A stretch of 64,000 nucleotides of DNA from Dryomyza anilis (taxonomy: Eukaryota > Arthropoda > Insecta > Diptera > Dryomyzidae). Position numbers and translations under genes: made by a program. The stretch lies in assembly GCA_951804985.1 (NCBI GenBank), contig OX638133.1, positions 24,520,963 through 24,584,962 of the forward strand. The letters run 5' to 3'. Each line of letters begins with the position of its first letter. Positions within the stretch are counted from its first letter, which is position 1. The notes below the pieces were generated by a model. That model had not been told where the DNA came from, searched no databases, and was given only the letters and a program-made list of their open reading frames with translations. Positions 48,385 through 59,671 of the stretch are shown one piece after another.

Positions 48385-48860
48385 ATAAATCCATATTTTT
48401 GATAAAAACTGACTCATATGTCTCAATTTTGCCAAATTTTCACTACAATTTTGACATTTTTAAACATATTTGGAGTGCAATCAATAAAATCAAACAATTT
48501 TAGTGTAGAAATCTATATCTGGATATCACTACAGGACACAATAGATTGTAATTTATAGTAAATTTGGTTGGGTGTAAAGCAAACGCAAAGTCATATTGAC
48601 CTGTTTAATATCGAACGTTTTCAAACAAAAAATATGATTCAATCAACCCCATCATGAATAATTTTTCACCTGTATTTCAACCTTAGTAAAAACTTTTTTA
48701 AGAAAAAAAAAAATATTTTAAGTTTTTGATCCTAATTTTAAGTTTTTTTATCCATATTTTTAGTTTTTATATGCATATTTATATAGTTTTTTAGTCCATA
48801 ATCCATACATATTTTCCTTGTTTTTCGTCCATATAATTGTTAGCCCTGATCATCACTATC
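48385..48860 (+). repeat. Dispersed repeat T, copy 2
   Basis: Direct relative of 43867-44370. It has a few extra bases ('AAACGCAAAGTCATATTGAC') absent from copy 1. Confidence 0.7.
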
Positions 48861-49219
48861 TCGAAATGATATTTGTATTTTTGTCTTGTCATAATCCGAT
48901 CAATTTCACGATCTACATGTTCATATTTTTTAAAATAGTGTCATTTCTACTTTGGGTTTGAATTTAAGATAAACAAAATAAGATAAACCAAACGATAATT
49001 TTACGATATCGAAACGATATCGTTTATAGGCTCAAATTGTAGTTTTCGATAATCTATAATGATACGATAACGATAGGGTTTTCGATAAAAACGAACCTAT
49101 CTGAAATGATATAGTTTTTTTTTTTGTCATTATAGATATCAAGATGATATCGTCACTATCATGCCAAAGGGGTGAATGTGCAATTTTTGCAATTGCGTTT
49201 TTTTACATTTTTGAATGTA

Positions 49220-50027
49220 CACACAAAAAAATATCTTGTTTGGTGCAAACAATAATGCAAACAAATACTTGAAGTGTTTGAAATATTATTTGCAACAACC
49301 AATTTAAATGATTTGTAGCAAATGCTTAAATTATTAATCGCAAACAATTGTAATATTTGTACCAAACTATATATAAATTTTCATCTCTTTTGCTGGAAAC
49401 ACTTTTGATCTCACAAAAGTGTTTCCCATAAATACTTCTATTGCTTCCAAACTGAATCCACATTCCACACAGACACATGCATGCCATGGAGCCATGGAGT
49501 GGAATTTATTATTAAAAAACTTAAATAAAATCGAATACAAATATTAAACGAATTTTCTGATTAACTGCTTCAAACTCTCCAATTAACTGCTTCAAACTCT
49601 CCAACGCAAAATCTGTTAATTTGTCTGAGTCGAATGTGAGTTCTGGCGAAAAACGTTGCACGTTGCCTGCACTAAAAACGACATGATTGCTTTCGGAAAT
49701 ACTCGAGCAAATACTTCCTCTCAAACAAGTGTTTCAAGCAAACACTTTAAATAATTATTATTTGAGGCAATTGACAAGTGTTTGTTTCAAACACTAATTA
49801 AAATTTACCATTTAAGACAAATAGATGCAGTAGTGAACTGAAGTAATGAATGTGTTTAGGAGGAATATTTAATTGAACACTTACAAAGTGTTTAATGTAA
49901 ACAATTGGCAAAATATATTTATGGCAAAATATATAAAATTATAAGTCTTAAGTGAAAACATTAAGTTCTCACTACAAACATTTGATTGTTTACGGCAACT
50001 AATTCGTAAACAATGCTTTTTTGTGTG
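49220..50027. mobile_element. TIR element Z nested in Y
   Basis: TIRs CACACAAAAAAATA and GCTTTTTTGTGTG flanked by TA on both sides. The Y copy at 60899 lacks it at the equivalent point. The motif AAGTGTTT and its complement AAACACTT are scattered through the element (about 49272, 49400, 49418, 49729, 49739, 49781, 49886). It includes a perfect 13-bp-stem hairpin at 49395-49426. Confidence 0.75.
49521..49724 (-). other. Coding-like fragment inside element Z
   Basis: A 67-residue open frame with balanced composition ('SAGNVQRFSPELTFDSDKL', then 'FALESLKQLIGEFEAVNQ'), less AT-rich than the rest of Z. A 22-bp tandem duplication lies within it (about 49558-49601). It may be a captured host-gene piece or a relic of the element's own gene. 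No family is recognised. Confidence 0.25.
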
Positions 50028-50964
50028 TAGTTTATCCTCAAGTATGCTGTTCAAAATCGCGTGTCTTTTTGTTGGATTTTCTAGCCACAAAAGACAAAAC
50101 CAAAAGGACGAATATGAAAATCTTGCCATGCCAAAAGGGCGAATCTTTTCCAATTTCTACGTTTTTTTTTTTTGCTATATTTTTTGTTGGTGCAAGATAA
50201 AATAAGGGTGTAAAGGTATTTATTGTTTGTTTTTAAAGCATCTATCGATTGGCAATATTATTTAAAAATATTTGTCCAAACATTTTTTCCTGCAAATAAC
50301 AAATGGCAAATAAATGTTCGACAACATATTTTTTATTAATGATGCCAATAGATAGGTGCTTTAAAATCAAACAATTAATCTCTTTACATCACTATTTTAT
50401 CTTGCGCTTATAAAAAGTTATAGCATAAAAAGCAAACATATTTGCGTTTTGATCAGGATATAGTGTCACAAATTGAATAACACATAAATTTTGCTAATTT
50501 TTAAAGCACTTCAAACTTTAAAATTTGATTTCCCAACATTTTTAAAAATGCATATTCGCCCCTTTGGCATGACAGTGATTTGGATTTATTTTCGATAAAC
50601 AAAATTTATTTGTTCAGAAAATTTTATTTATTGAAATAAATTATAAAGAACACGCAATTAAATTTTCAAATACTTTGAGTTTTATATCTAAAATTTATCA
50701 TTATTATATCGAATTTCAAAATTATAGTCAAATGGTTTGTAAAAACTTAATAAAAATAGTAAAATAATATTTAAAAACATCAAAAGAATCTGTCCAGTCA
50801 AATTTTTCTATAGTACGCAGACTAGGGGTTCTGATTCCGAAGTATCTTGACAATCCCCGGACATTCTGCATTAGAAAAAAATCCTGGGATCTCAGTATTA
50901 GTACCGCATTATTAAAATTTGTATTACAATTAACAAAAGAGGTTTTTTTATCCATAGATCTTTA

Positions 50965-51184
50965 CACACAGAAAAAAAATCCCTCAAATCCCATTAAAAT
51001 TGGTCAATAGGACAATTATTGATTTAATGGTATACAAAAAATAAATATTTTCATATAAACTCGATGGCAATGTCATGGTATTTTCTAGTATTTAATGGTA
51101 TTTTCCGATTAAAATAATAATTTATCATATTGACTATTTTTAATAGTAAAAAACTATTATTTATATAGTATTTTTTTCTGGGTG
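50965..51184. mobile_element. MITE family C, copy 4 (best preserved)
   Basis: TIRs CACACAGAAAAAAAA and TTTTTTTCTGGGTG, with TA on each side. The interior is nearly identical to copies 2 and 3. Confidence 0.8.
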
Positions 51185-51308
51185 TATGAAAGATAATAGC
51201 AGCTGTGTTAAAAAACATTTATGATCAAGATAGAATTTTCGGTACAGATTTTCTGCGTCATCCTGCGATTTTGTAAATCTCATTAAGATACTTTGCTTTT
51301 AATATATT

Positions 51309-51738
51309 CCCTAGTAGAAATTTAGGTAGGGCCATGGTCATGAAGTGATCATTTCATTATTTGAGATGATCGGGATATGACGAGGCCCATAATGTCCTTG
51401 TAACGCAGGGTCCAGATCATGTACTAAACTTAGGCCATGATTATGTACTGATCGAGCAATTCCCCATTTTATTATTTACCCGACAATTACCTTGTCAGAG
51501 CCCGAGCATAATAGGGTTTCTCTCATTAAATCTCGATCATTGTCTGATGCTAATTTCGTTATGAGGAACAAATAATGTAGCTATGATCGGGACCATTGAC
51601 TATTTAGATAATGTAAACCCTGGTATGGTAAGCATGATAAGGGCATGCAAAGGCAATGATCATATTTTCTCTAATAGGGCTTACCCAACGAAAACCCGAT
51701 TATTTCCCGATGGCGCATCGGGCAAATTTCTACTAGGG
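51309..51738. mobile_element. 430-bp TIR element F
   Basis: TIRs CCCTAGTAGAAATTT and AAATTTCTACTAGGG are perfect, flanked by TT on both sides. The interior is less AT-rich, with 'ATGATC'/'GATCAT' words. No second copy is in the window and no coding capacity is seen. Confidence 0.78.
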
Positions 51739-51924
51739 TTGTAAGCCAAAATTTTAAATAAATCCCCTAAGTTTTGGTAAATTCATATCTTCTTTTTTTA
51801 CAGAGCTTTTCTTATATATAGAATAAAGTAAATTGCTTTTATTTTTGAGATACCGAAAATCTGGGCAGAATGTAAATTTATAAAAATAATTAATCGAAAC
51901 GAAATCAAATTCTTTATAATTTTT

Positions 51925-52628
51925 GTACCCTACACTAAGAGTGAAAGGGTATATTCAGTTTGGTACGCCGTTTGTAACACCCTGAAAAGCATCTCCGGTA
52001 TGGAAAAGTATATATATTCTTGACCAGCATGACCTCCTGAGTCGATTTAGCGATGTCCGTCTGTCCGTCTATCCGTCTGTCTGTCTGTATGTCCGTCTGT
52101 TCTTCTGTCTGTCTGTTGAAATCACGATTACAGAAAAAGTTGAAGAGCTAGAGCAATGAAACTTTAGATTTAGATTACTTATATATCTGAAAATTGGCAT
52201 AATCGGTCTATGTTCACTACTTATGTTCAAATAAAATTTACATCTACGAATCAATTTTATGTATACGTGCTTAGGTAAACTTTTTTGGTCAAATATATAT
52301 TGACATTATGCTCAAATAAATGAAAAAATGCTTTCCCACGAAATGACTTGTGGTTCCCAAAAAAAAAATCGAAATTCGGTACACCTACCCATTTGTAAAT
52401 ATGGGTATCAAATGAAAGAAATTTCTTCAGGGATGGAAAGTTTGTAGCTATTTTCAGGATTCGAATACCCTGGTGACCTATATACCACTTTGAATGGTAA
52501 CCACACATATGTGTAGGGTATTTATAGTCGGCTTAGACCGACTATAATTTTGATAATCCTAACTATCATAATAACACCTACACTAAAATTTCCCATGTGA
52601 TCTAACCTTCCCAACTGTTTTTTTTTTA
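51925..52628 (+). mobile_element. DINE-1/mini-me-like element, subfamily 2
   Basis: The left block 'ACACTAAGAGTGAAAGGGTA', 'GTACGCCGTTTGTAACACCC', (GTCY)n at about 52054-52113, and right blocks 'ATGTGTAGGGTATTTATAGT' and 'TAACCTTCCCAACTG' are all present. It is the closest relative of 14056-14770. Confidence 0.82.
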
Positions 52629-52629
52629 T

Positions 52630-53385
52630 TTCAACCAAATCAAAACCGTTTTTAAAATGTGTTTCTATCATTTTTTTACAGTGAGTTAAAAGAACCCACA
52701 CAATTTCTATAAATAGTGATTGCAGTGGGTGAGGCTTGTAGTGGGAGTCGCCTTCGTATGCATCACTCCTATACAAATTTATCGTTGAAATTTAACACTT
52801 TAACGCTGTGGATTTTACTCTTCATAGAATTTAATATATATTATTTTTGGTTTGACATGAGATGTGTTAAAAATTCTATGCACAAAGTTATGAGACCGTG
52901 CAAAAGCATAACATATTATTTTACGTAGGTACTGCAAATTCAATAGAATTCCATTTAAACGCGTCAAACCAATTTATGAAATTAGAAAATATTTTCTGTA
53001 AGGCTCAATAGGTAGTAGAGGAGTGTCCTGGATATATATATATTTTTTTTTTTTTTTTTGACATATGTTGCAAACAAATTTAATATACCTTTATTTAAAA
53101 AAAAAAACAGAATAAAAAATGTGGCAATATAAATTGAGGTACAAAAACCACTAGGAAAAGGTTTTCGTGCATATTTTAACTTTTGCTTTTCGCAACGGCT
53201 ATTACATACAATATATGACACAATTACAATTTAAATAAATTAAACAAAATTAAAATGTAGTATCTAGTAACGAATAACGATTGCGATTTCGGTTATCTTC
53301 TAAGTTTTGGTTTAAGTTACGTTTCAATTTTATAACCATAAGGTTTCGGTTTACCGTTTTCATGTTATGGTTTCGATTTAGTTTT
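52630..53385. other. No gene seen
   Basis: AT-rich with T-tracts near 53043-53060. Short frames here have no motif. Confidence 0.45.
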
Positions 53386-53640
53386 TAAGAGTAAAAGGGT
53401 ATATTCGTCGTTTGGAACGCCGTTTGGTCCAGATGGTCTGTCTTTTGAAATCACATTTACAGGAAACGGAACGTTCCTAGATTTCACGACACGCGAACAT
53501 CTCTAGTACAGGGTATGTTCAATTTGTACGAATATTGTAACGCCCCTTAGTAGGAGTTAACGTTAAGGCAAAGTATTAATTTTCATGATCAGCATTACTT
53601 TCCGAATCGATTTAGCCATGCCCGTATTAGAACTTCCAAT
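53386..53640 (+). mobile_element. Two abutting DINE-1 fragments
   Basis: 53386-53470 resembles subfamily 2 ('AAAAGGGTATATTC', 'AACGCCGTTTGGTCC'). 53508-53640 resembles subfamily 1 ('GTAACGCCCCTTAGTAGGAG', 'CGATTTAGCCATGCCCGT'). Confidence 0.55.
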
Positions 53641-54654
53641 TCTGGGATGCCGAGATTTCTAGTTATATTCCCGAAAGTCCCGGCACACACTGGTCCATAA
53701 GTAAAAAAAGCAGGCCAAAATTCAATACTTTGTTTAACATAGAATGCAAACAATAGTATTATAATTCAATTATAAACATTCCAGGCCATAAACGCGTCCA
53801 AGAATTTTATTCGAAAAAAATACACTTTTTCAGATATTAACTCTCAAAGTAAGTACTTTTTTCATTAAAAAAAAAGTACTTTTAGTGTGTTTTGATTTTA
53901 AGATTACTGCTAATGTAAATATTCTATTCATATTATATTATGATAATTATATAAATAGTTGTTTTAAGAACTTATAATACAACAAAATACGGAACTAGTC
54001 TTAAAACCAATAAGATATCATGCAATATATGTTAGCCTCGAAAACAAAAAGTAATTTGTTAAAAGTTAAAAAACTTAAAGTGTTCCGCATTGTTCCCCTT
54101 AACTTTTAATGCAGTTTTGTTGCAGTTTTTAAATTTTCCAAATAATTGCTTTTGCAAAAAAAAACTTACTTTATATTTAAAAAATGGGATTTTAATATAA
54201 AATAGAAATGGATGTGAGAGGAACGATAAAAAAGATTGCAACTCTTGGTATACTTCATCAATGTCGTCTTTATTATCTTCTCCTTCTTCTGCGTTATCTT
54301 CTTTCTCTTAATATTACCCATATTAAACGAATTTCTTTTAAATTGTAAGTTCATATTTAACTAAATAAAAAATATTTTTAACTTTTTCTAAAAAAAAAAA
54401 TGTCAGACCATTGCAATTTGTATACCGAATCACGCAAATTTGAATCACACATTAAACGTTTACTTGTCTTTAATCAAAATAGACGATTTTTAGAGTGTTG
54501 GCCAGCTTTTTTCAATTTTGGACCACTGTGCGGCATTACAAAAATCATAATATGCCATTTGTTTCGATATTGTTACGAGTCAATGCAAGTATATGGACAA
54601 ATCACACGATATCGGCTTTAAATTGGACCTAGGAAGCTATCGATCTGTCGGAGT
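53641..54654. repeat. No gene; repeat partner of 548-710 at 54545-54654
   Basis: The rest is AT-rich. The 73-residue frame 54400-54621 overlaps the repeat and shows no known domain. Confidence 0.4.
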
Positions 54655-54889
54655 TTTCTCGGTACGAATGCTGTTCATCAAACGAAATTTCAATCAAAAT
54701 ATTTATTTTTCGTTCATTTTTGGAGTACTTCTCAGTTCTTAAGTAGTTCTTGTGTGTTATTTCTTATATAGTGCTTGCTCGACATGCATAAATTAGTAAA
54801 ATGTTTATATTATTTTTATTATAATTACAACTTTTTTTAATAAAGAGTTATATTTATAAAAATTATATTTAAAAAAAAAAAAAAAATTT

Positions 54890-55110
54890 CGAACAATTTT
54901 TTTTTTGTCAAAAAATTTTTTTGGAACACATTTTTTTTCCGAACACAATTTTTTTCGAAAATAATTTTTTTCGAACAACTTTTTTTCCGATTTTTTTTTC
55001 CATTTAATTTTTTTTTTGGAAATTTTTTTCTGAACATTTTTTTTTGTCCGAAATTTTTTTACTGTTATTTTTTAAATAAAATTTTTACAACACTTTTTTT
55101 CGAATTATTT
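54890..55110. repeat. T-rich degenerate array (TTTTTTTCGAACA-like)
   Basis: Repeated runs of T followed by TCGAAC/CCGAAC. The Lys/Asn-rich minus-strand frame 54837-55037 is an artefact. Confidence 0.6.
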
Positions 55111-55129
55111 TTTAAAAAAATTTTATGAA

Positions 55130-55496
55130 CAAATTCATCAATATGACAATTCAAATTCATTGTATTGAATATTTTGTTCCTATATATAATGAATACATTC
55201 ATTAATATGTCATTTAATGAACGGTGGTATCAATATGATGAATATGGTAGTTGTTGAAAAAAATTCATAATATGTATGAATAAATTTATCATATTGAAGA
55301 ATTTTTTTTTCTGTACATTCATTGTTTTGAATATTTTGTTCTTCACTATGGTGTTCGTTAGTATGATTAAGTTCATACATATAATGAATGTATTCATCAT
55401 GAACGGTGGTATCATTATGATGAATCTGGTAGTTGGTAGAAAAATTATTAATATTTATGAATAAATTCATCATATTTTTGATTTTTTTTTTCTGTG
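55130..55496. mobile_element. CATCAATATGATGAA-type MITE, copy K1
   Basis: Reiterated 'ATGAATTTATTCAT' and 'ATCAATATGATGAAT'-like palindromic words, ending TTTTTTTTTCTGTGTG at 55496. A second internal end (TTTTTTTTTCTGTAC, about 55315) suggests two fused units. Confidence 0.6.
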
Positions 55497-55499
55497 TGG

Positions 55500-56500
55500 G
55501 ATGCTTCGTGATTGGAACCCCTAACCATATACTCGATAATATTGACATACAATACTTGTCCAAGTACGATGAAATTTAAATTCAATAAAATAATAAGTGA
55601 TTTTATTTTTATTGTGTGATTGCATACAACAACTTGAAGTATTTTAAGCAAAGAAATAAATAAATATAAGAATGATTTTCCAGTACTTAAATTAATATAT
55701 TTGAAATTATTCTTCGGGATATGACATCTATTTTTAGTGCTGTCGAATCAGATTGATACTTAAATATATAGTATATTTTCAATTTGAGTTAACTCATGCA
55801 TATATGATAACGATTGAGTGTATTTTTGGCACTAACGCCATTTTCATCTACTTCTTCGTCATCGAGACTTGTATTACTTACACATTCAACGTTCAATGTT
55901 TTCCATTAAATTGTTAACACGGTTAATGCAAAAATCTTCATCTTTATACATGAAGAATGAAAATATATAACCTTTTAACCATGAAATCTTTGACAATACG
56001 CATTAACGAACAAAAAAATTAGAAAATCAATAACGCGTTGCTACATCTAAAATTTATTTGAATGTGGTAAGAAAGTGAAAATTGTTTATAATATAAAAAC
56101 ATATTACTACTAAATTCAATTATAATCACCGAGAAAAATCAAGTCACATGGGAAATTTAGTAAGTAATTGAATTATTCATTTCAGATTAAGACTGTCTGT
56201 CTACTCTGTTGCTCCCTATCACATAATGAGATCTAAGAAAAGTGCTTTTTTTAGAAAAGATATCTGAATTATCTGATTTTGAAAACATACAATTTTAAAG
56301 AAATTAGTTTTAGAAATTTCATACACTTTATTTTTAAAAATATAATAATAATAATAACAATAAAAATGATTGGAAAACTTTACACAAATAGTTTCACAAA
56401 GTTTCAGAATAATTGAATTTTATGAACTAAGAATACATAATTCTTTATTTATAAAAAAACCTCTAATATCCAGAGTTGTCCAGAACATAGACCAAAAATA
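55500..56500. other. AT-rich spacer, no gene; DINE-1 3' scrap at 56127-56165
   Basis: 'AAGTCACATGGGAAATTTAG' resembles a DINE-1 right end. Nothing else is recognisable. Confidence 0.35.
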
Positions 56501-56502
56501 TT

Positions 56503-56735
56503 CACAGAAAAAAAATCATCAATATGATGAATTTATTCATAAATATTACGAATTTTTCTACCAACTACCAGATTCATCATATTGATACCATCGTTCATTA
56601 AATGACATATTGATGAATGCATTCATTATATGTATGAACTTATTCATACCATCGCACTTCATAGTGAAAAACAAAATATTCAATACAATGAATTTGAATC
56701 GTCATATTGATGAATTTGTTCATAATATTATCATA
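56503..56735. mobile_element. CATCAATATGATGAA-type MITE, copy K2
   Basis: It begins CACAGAAAAAAAATCATC and mirrors K1 ('ACCAACTACCAGATTCATCA', 'TTCATTAAATGACATATTGA'). Confidence 0.6.
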
Positions 56736-56907
56736 AAAAAAATATTTAATATATAAAAAAAATTTAATTTAAAAAAATATGTTTTTTGTTTAAATTTTTT
56801 AAAACATTAAATTTCATAAATAAAAAGTTGTAATTATAAATAAATATATTATAAACATTTTACTAATTTATGCATATCGATTAGCATTATATAAGAAATA
56901 ACATACA

Positions 56908-57305
56908 ACGTTCGCGCCGCGAACGTAAATTTAATACCATCTGATGTGAACGCCTCATTATACAAAGATAAAGCGAATCATTAGAGCGGTTGGCAACTCT
57001 GCCCAAAAGTTTCCAACGCATGACAGGCACACGCATACCCTCGCGTTGATGAGCGAAAGAACAAACGTCAAAGGTGACATTTGCCTCGTGGTGCGATGAG
57101 ACACTCACTTCACTTTTAACATCTGCAGCAGCACAACGTTCACTTCTGAACGACGTAGAATTACTTAAAACTTAAACTTAAAATTAGAAATAAATATTAT
57201 AACATTTGAACTTAAACATAAAACAATCACAAGTTTTTTTTTATTGAACTTTTACATTGTCTCAAACATAAAACAACCACACGTTTTTTATTGAACATTT
57301 ACATT
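56908..57305. other. GC-richer segment and 48-bp tandem repeat
   Basis: 56908-57150 is clearly less AT-rich than its flanks, without a recognisable product on either strand (a minus-strand frame 56887-57108 has no motif). 57216-57305 has two copies of 'AAACATAAAACAA' plus 'TTTATTGAAC' plus 'TTTACATTG'. Confidence 0.3.
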
Positions 57306-58793
57306 GGGCCATATTAATAAAAAAAGTATTTAGGGCCCTATTATGATTAGCGAAGCGAATGGTTTTGGCGAAGCGATCGTCCAAAATGCTATTACGGTTA
57401 CATTCGCCAGACTTCATTCGTCAAAAAACGGGAAAAGTTAAGCGAACGTAAAAAAACATGCAACACTCAACCGATTTTCATTCGCTTCAAGTGTCAAAAT
57501 CAAGCGAATCAACAGTTCATGTGACGAATCGGCGAACGTATCTTTATCTATTGTTTTTCAGTTTTTATTTTGATTTTTAATTTTTTTTTCTTTTGTGCTT
57601 TTGTTTATTAGTCTTTTTCTGATTTTCAATTTATCTTATCCTTTAGTTTTTATAGAAGGATGTCTATAATTTTGAGTTTTTTGTGACCTAACTAATAAAC
57701 GTAAAAAAAACAATTTTTTTAACACTTTTTATTTTGATTTTAAACTTAACACTAATAAAAGAAATGTCTGGAACTGCTCCGACTGCTGCTGGGGATGCAG
57801 CTTGGTTCATCGCGCGAAGTTATTTGTGCCACAGATGAATGCTTCGGAGGACAGACCACCATCACTGTCACTTATTGTAGTCTTCCACCTCGTCGTCGCT
57901 CCAGCTTTCTGCACACCGCATTGGCTTCTGTTTAACACGCTCTTCTTTGATTGCGTTGGGCCCATCATTTTTTTGGAACATTTTTATTATTTTTCTAAAC
58001 AAGTATATTCACATCAGCTGTTTTGAAACTCTAGGGTTTCTTTAAATTAAAATAAAAGAAGTATTGCTCCAAATAAAAAAAACTACTTTTTTTAATAAAA
58101 AGTATTTATTTTTATGTAAAAATAATTCCAATATTAACATTTAAAAACATATTTTACTGTACATTTTAACTAATTTGAATTGTTTCGAAGTTTATTTGGA
58201 TACTTTTTAATCTTTTATAGACAAAAAATAACAAAAAACCGAAAAAGTATTATTGTTCTGAATCGAGTTAACGTTTTTTAAACCATAAATAATATTAAAT
58301 GGTGTTTTAACAATAAAAAAATAGATATTAAGATAAAATAGTATCTGTTCTAAAAAAAAGGCAGTACTAAAAGTACGCAACATGATACAATTTTTTTCAA
58401 CTCTGAAATGGTAATTCTATCCGTCAATGTTGTAAGTGTTGCTCACTTTTAAAACCATAAAAATTAGTACATTCGCCAGTTCATTCGCCAAATTGCGTTC
58501 GCTTCGCCAAAGCGTTCGCTTCGCCAAGTACATTCGCTTCGCTAATCATAATAGGCCCCTTACTTTTAAGCAAACTGATATATTTTTAAGCAAATTTTTT
58601 AATTTATTTCAGAATTTTTATAGTAAATGGTCAGTTTAACGTTTTTATTAATACCTACCAATTTAAAATTTTATATTTTTGAACATTAGCAAATAGTTTT
58701 TAGTATTTTAATTAAATGAAATGCGAAACATTTTGACAATTCGGAGCATTTGCTTCAAGTTTTGAGTAAAGTCGATTTTTATTAATATGACCC
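57306..58793. mobile_element. TIR element I containing Harbinger-like MITE H
   Basis: TIRs GGGCCATATTAATAAAAA and TTTTTATTAATATGACCC, flanked by ATT on both sides. Apart from H it holds only about 260 bp. Confidence 0.6.
57333..58559. mobile_element. Harbinger-like MITE H, TTA target duplication
   Basis: 27-bp TIRs read GGGCCCTATTATGATTAGCG on the left and GGGGCCTATTATGATTAGCG as the complement on the right, both followed by AAGCGAA. Flanking TTA at 57330-57332 and 58560-58562. A GGGCC start and 3-bp TTA duplication fit PIF/Harbinger. The TIR-internal word 'GCGAAGCGAA' is repeated near both ends. A plus-strand frame at 57802-58026 has no recognisable domain. Confidence 0.78.
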
Positions 58794-58974
58794 ATTGTCT
58801 CAAAAAAGACAATGTAGTGTCTCATGGAGACAATTCATTTTTACATTGTTTCATCGGTGCCCATTGGCAACAACCACTACAAAGCAGCGTCACTGCAGCG
58901 AAGCAGCCAGCACCAAAAGCAACTCCAGCTACCAGCAGCAACTAGTGAAGTCACCCGTGTCCCAAGTGGACATA
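58794..58974. other. Less AT-rich 180-bp segment
   Basis: It carries CAG/CAA-rich sequence ('CTACCAGCAGCAACTAG'), with a 66-residue frame 58795-58995 of unclear origin. It lies between element I and the outer arm of block J. Confidence 0.25.
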
Positions 58975-59089
58975 CTAGAACTACTTGAGTACTGAGAAGT
59001 ACGGCAAAAAATGAACGAAAAATAAATCTTTTGATTGAAATTTGGTTTGATGAACAGCATTTTTCAATATGAAGTAAAATATGTTGTAT

Positions 59090-59312
59090 TTTATGTTGTT
59101 ATTCATTAATATGATGAAACGTATTCATCATATACAATTCATCATATTGAATAACACTTTTTCGACAGTTACCAAGTGTTCATCATATTTATGATCGCAT
59201 TCATAACATTGATGTCGTTAGTCATTAATATTATGAGTTGTTCTTCAATACAATGAATCATGGTTTGAAGAACGAATTCATCAATATGATGTACATATTT
59301 TTACTGTGTAGC
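59090..59312. mobile_element. CATCAATATGATGAA-type MITE, copy K3 (diverged)
   Basis: 'TTCATTAATATGATGAAAC', 'CATCATATTGAATAACAC' and 'ATTCATCAATATGATGTACA' show the K-type palindromic words. Confidence 0.5.
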
Positions 59313-59344
59313 ACGATTGAAATAACCTACTTTCTGATTTGTTG

Positions 59345-59671
59345 ATCACAAAAGTTTACTTAAGCCGGGATAAAATGAAATTCATCTGTAGATGTGAATT
59401 TTATTTGAGGTCTTTGAACATAAGTGGTCGGTTCTCAGGTCACAATGGATCGATCATGCCAATTTTCTTGTTGAAACAGCGTTGGTATACAAGTAATTTA
59501 AATTAGGAGTTCTTGTAGTTTTTGTAATCGTGATTTCAACAAACATACGGACAGATGCACATAATCGACTCAGGAAGTCATGCAGATCAAGAATATATAT
59601 ACTTTTCCTTCTGGATGTTACAAACGGCGTACTAAACTGAATATACCCTTTCACTCTTAGTGTAGGGTATA
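59345..59671 (-). mobile_element. DINE-1/mini-me-like element, subfamily 2, truncated
   Basis: The minus-strand left end 'TATACCCTACACTAAGAGTG' (59671) and 'AACGCCGTTTG'-type blocks degenerate toward 59345. (GTCY)n is reduced. Confidence 0.7.

Larger units (their letters stand above)
49152..50578. mobile_element. TIR element Y, copy 1, carrying element Z
   Basis: TIRs GTCACTATCATGCCAAAGGG and CCCTTTGGCATGACAGTGAT. Inside are 'TAGCCACAAAAGACAAAACC', 'GCCAAAAGGGCGAATCTTTT' and an inverted pair 'GCATCTATCGATTGGCA'/'TGCCAATAGATAGGTGC' (about 50238 and 50343). The second copy is 60899-61733. It has no transposase. Confidence 0.78.
48955..50735 (-). repeat. Repeat V, copy interrupted by element Y
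   Basis: 48955-49151 and 50579-50735 together equal the inverted 16355-16665 sequence. The intervening 1.4 kb is element Y. Confidence 0.7.
54655..59070. repeat. Composite inverted-repeat block J
   Basis: 54665-54755 is mirrored by about 58975-59065 ('GCTGTTCATCAAACGAAATT', 'GGAGTACTTCTCAGT'). 54755-55495 is mirrored by 56500-56905 ('CATAAATTAGTAAAATGTTT'). The right arm is split at about 56908-58975 by other DNA, including elements I and H. It is either one large foldback element later interrupted, or two inverted copies of one element. Confidence 0.6.

Noticed and set aside
49152..50578. Regulatory island, because of the strongly palindromic GATATC-rich flanks
   Set aside because: The flanks belong to repeat V and the interior to elements Y and Z. 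A second V copy explains the palindromic words.
57802..58026. Harbinger transposase or MYB-like gene inside element H
   Set aside because: The 74-residue frame has no DDE or MYB residues that I can recognise.
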